Below are positions 62,684 to 64,000 of a stretch of DNA of 64,000 nucleotides, piece by piece. Position numbers and translations under genes: made by a program. How positions within the stretch are numbered: position 1 is the first letter of the stretch; every line of letters begins with the position of its first letter. The notes under the pieces were generated by a model that worked only from the letters and a program-made list of their open reading frames with translations, ran no database searches and was not told the DNA's origin. Source of the DNA: Acetobacter sacchari (GTDB lineage Bacteria > Pseudomonadota > Alphaproteobacteria > Acetobacterales > Acetobacteraceae); assembly GCF_017377715.1 (NCBI RefSeq), contig NZ_JAFVMF010000009.1:62001-126000 (forward strand). The letters run 5' to 3'.

Positions 62684-63208
62684 TCAGGCTGCGTCCGCCT
62701 CGCCCGTCTTGGCGTAGGCCCCGAAGACCCGCGCAAGCTGTCCTGCCGGCGCCTGAAGGACACCCGCGATGCGCGTGGCCGGCGTGGAGATAAGCCCCAC
62801 CAGCTGCGCCCGGAGCGTATCCAGGGACGGAAGTTCGGCCAGAGCCTTTACGCCATCCGCATTGAGCGTCTGGGTTCCAAGGGCTCCACCGAGCACGACA
62901 AGCTTGTCATTGGTCTTGGCGAACTCGACGATCACCTTCGCCACAGCCACAGGGTCGGCCGCCCACGCAAGCGCGGTCGGTCCCTTCAGCAGCGGCGAGA
63001 TGCCTTCGAATCGGGTCCCATCCAGGGCGAGAGTGGCCAGCCGGTTCTTCGCGACCTTGTAGGTCGCGCCCGCTGCGCGCACCTTGCGCCGCAGATCCGT
63101 CACATCAGCGACCGTCAGACCCTCATTGCGGGTGACGACAACCATCGACGTCTCGGCGAACACGGCGGCCAGGGACGCGACAAATTCGCGCTTCTCCGTA
63201 CGGTCCAA
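62684..63208 (-). CDS. rplJ: 50S ribosomal protein L10
   Basis: A 174-residue L10 that anchors the L7/L12 stalk. [57 protein letters not shown] is the rRNA-binding part; helix alpha8 near the C-terminus holds L12 dimers. The best start is TTG at 63206-63208, with GGAG 8 nt upstream; no ATG precedes the conserved sequence. An L10 leader occupies the upstream gap, and L10-L12 feedback on it is known in other bacteria. Confidence 0.95.
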   Translation of the reverse strand: MDRTEKREFVASLAAVFAETSMVVVTRNEGLTVADVTDLRRKVRAAGATYKVAKNRLATLALDGTRFEGISPLLKGPTALAWAADPVAVAKVIVEFAKTNDKLVVLGGALGTQTLNADGVKALAELPSLDTLRAQLVGLISTPATRIAGVLQAPAGQLARVFGAYAKTGEADAA

Positions 63209-63514
63209 ATCCCGTCTCCGTCTTGGCCTGCCCGAGAAACTCGAACAGACCGGGTTTCCCTAGAACCACCGGAAAAAATATCCGGCGATCCGGTTCGCCT
63301 GTCCTTTTACGGAACACCCGGAGACGCAGGCTGAGCCTGCATAACCAGCATCCTCGTCTTCCGGCCGCGCCTCCCGTGTTACAGGAGAAGCATTAAGGCT
63401 GAGCGCCGCGCCCGGTCTGGGACAGGATCGGAATGGCGCGCAGGAGCGCGCCACCCTGGAAGCCGCGTGGCGCACCCGGAAGCGCGCCACACGGCAACGT
63501 CTTGAACTCGGCCG
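63209..63514 (-). promoter_or_regulatory. rplA-rplJ gap, probable L10 leader
   Basis: 306 nt without a gene. Just after the rplA stop come two GC hairpins: GTGGCGC/GCGCCAC (63467-63473, 63484-63490) and GGCGCGC/GCGCGCC with an AGGA loop (63435-63441, 63446-63452). The remaining sequence up to rplJ is where L10-L12 leaders usually lie, but I could not draw the full kink-turn structure by eye. Confidence 0.5.
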
Positions 63515-64000
63515 TTAGACCGAGAAAGCCGACACGTCGACGCGAACGCCAGCGCCCATCGTCGAAGACAGAGCCGCCTTCTTCAGGTAGGTGCCCTTCG
63601 CGCCAGTCGGACGAGCCTTCTGCACCGCATCGACGAACGCGCGGATGTTTTCCGCCAGCTTCTCGCCGTCGAACGAGGCCTTGCCGATACCGGCGTGGAT
63701 GATGCCAGCCTTTTCAGCGCGGTACTCGACCTGACCGGACTTGGCCGCCGTGACAGCGCCCTTCACGTCCATCGTGACGGTGCCGAGCTTCGGGTTCGGC
63801 ATCAGACCACGCGGGCCGAGGATCTTGCCGAGACGACCGACCAGACCCATCATGTCCGGCGTCGCGATGCAGCGGTCGAAGTCGATTTCGCCAGCCTGCA
63901 CCTTCTCCATCAGGTCGTCCGCGCCAACCACGTCGGCGCCGGCGGCCAGAGCCTCCTCGGCCTTCGCGCCACGAGCGAAAACACCGACGCGCAGGGTCTT
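63515..64000 (-). CDS. rplA: 50S ribosomal protein L1, C-terminal part
   Basis: The last 161 residues of L1; the start is beyond the right edge. [79 protein letters not shown] is the conserved core, with the [13 protein letters not shown] signature. L1 forms the mobile stalk that moves deacylated tRNA out of the E site and can repress its own operon. Gene order rplA-rplJ-rplL is standard. Confidence 0.97.
   Translation of the reverse strand, partial: KTLRVGVFARGAKAEEALAAGADVVGADDLMEKVQAGEIDFDRCIATPDMMGLVGRLGKILGPRGLMPNPKLGTVTMDVKGAVTAAKSGQVEYRAEKAGIIHAGIGKASFDGEKLAENIRAFVDAVQKARPTGAKGTYLKKAALSSTMGAGVRVDVSAFSV

Overview
The window is a GC-rich bacterial chromosome segment. It most likely comes from an acetic acid bacterium (Acetobacteraceae, Alphaproteobacteria). 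The evidence is the contiguous rplJ-rplL-rpoB-rpoC / rpsL-rpsG-tuf / S10 / spc / alpha block, the alphaproteobacterial secY-adk-rpsM-rpsK-rpoA-rplQ order, the character of the proteins, and an IS5-family remnant of a type common in this family. The genus cannot be fixed from the sequence alone.

Left part (1-13.1 kb): an RND efflux pump with its adaptor (cut by the window edge) lies downstream of a histidine kinase/OmpR-type regulator pair on the same strand. A large TonB-dependent receptor is transcribed divergently from the regulator. Then come rmuC (minus), a DctA-like dicarboxylate symporter (plus) and a decayed IS5-family transposase.

Middle part (13.1-36.4 kb): an AT-rich regulatory stretch precedes an outer-membrane porin-like protein and an MHS-type permease that probably form one uptake unit. 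Next are a nitroreductase, a UbiH/UbiM-type flavin monooxygenase, a GT4 glycosyltransferase, and a four-gene flagellar rod/ring cluster (flgF-flgG-flgA-flgH) without flgI. Housekeeping genes follow (holC, pepA, cysQ, Sua5-type tsaC, a coupled hypothetical membrane protein, a GlcD-like flavoprotein). A compositionally foreign orphan gene whose protein ends like single-stranded DNA-binding protein (SSB) sits next, then trpBA, two small stress-type membrane proteins, and a NitT/TauT-type ABC importer.

Right part (36.4-64 kb, all minus strand): the translation/transcription block runs from the partial rplA at the right edge to rplQ. It includes rplJL, rpoB, rpoC, rpsL, rpsG, tuf and the 25 consecutive genes from rpsJ to rplQ. 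fusA is absent from its usual place between rpsG and tuf. The block carries visible control structures: a sigma70-like promoter for the str operon, a terminator after rpoC, an attenuator-like hairpin between rplL and rpoB, two competing hairpins in the tuf-rpsJ leader, and a strong terminator after rplQ.

The most unusual item is the AT-rich orphan at 29904-30641. It has an acidic, mostly helical-looking body, a proline-rich linker and a C-terminal tip ending LDDNIPF, the arrangement used by SSB to recruit DNA-maintenance proteins. No CRISPR array, tRNA, rRNA or intact mobile element was seen.
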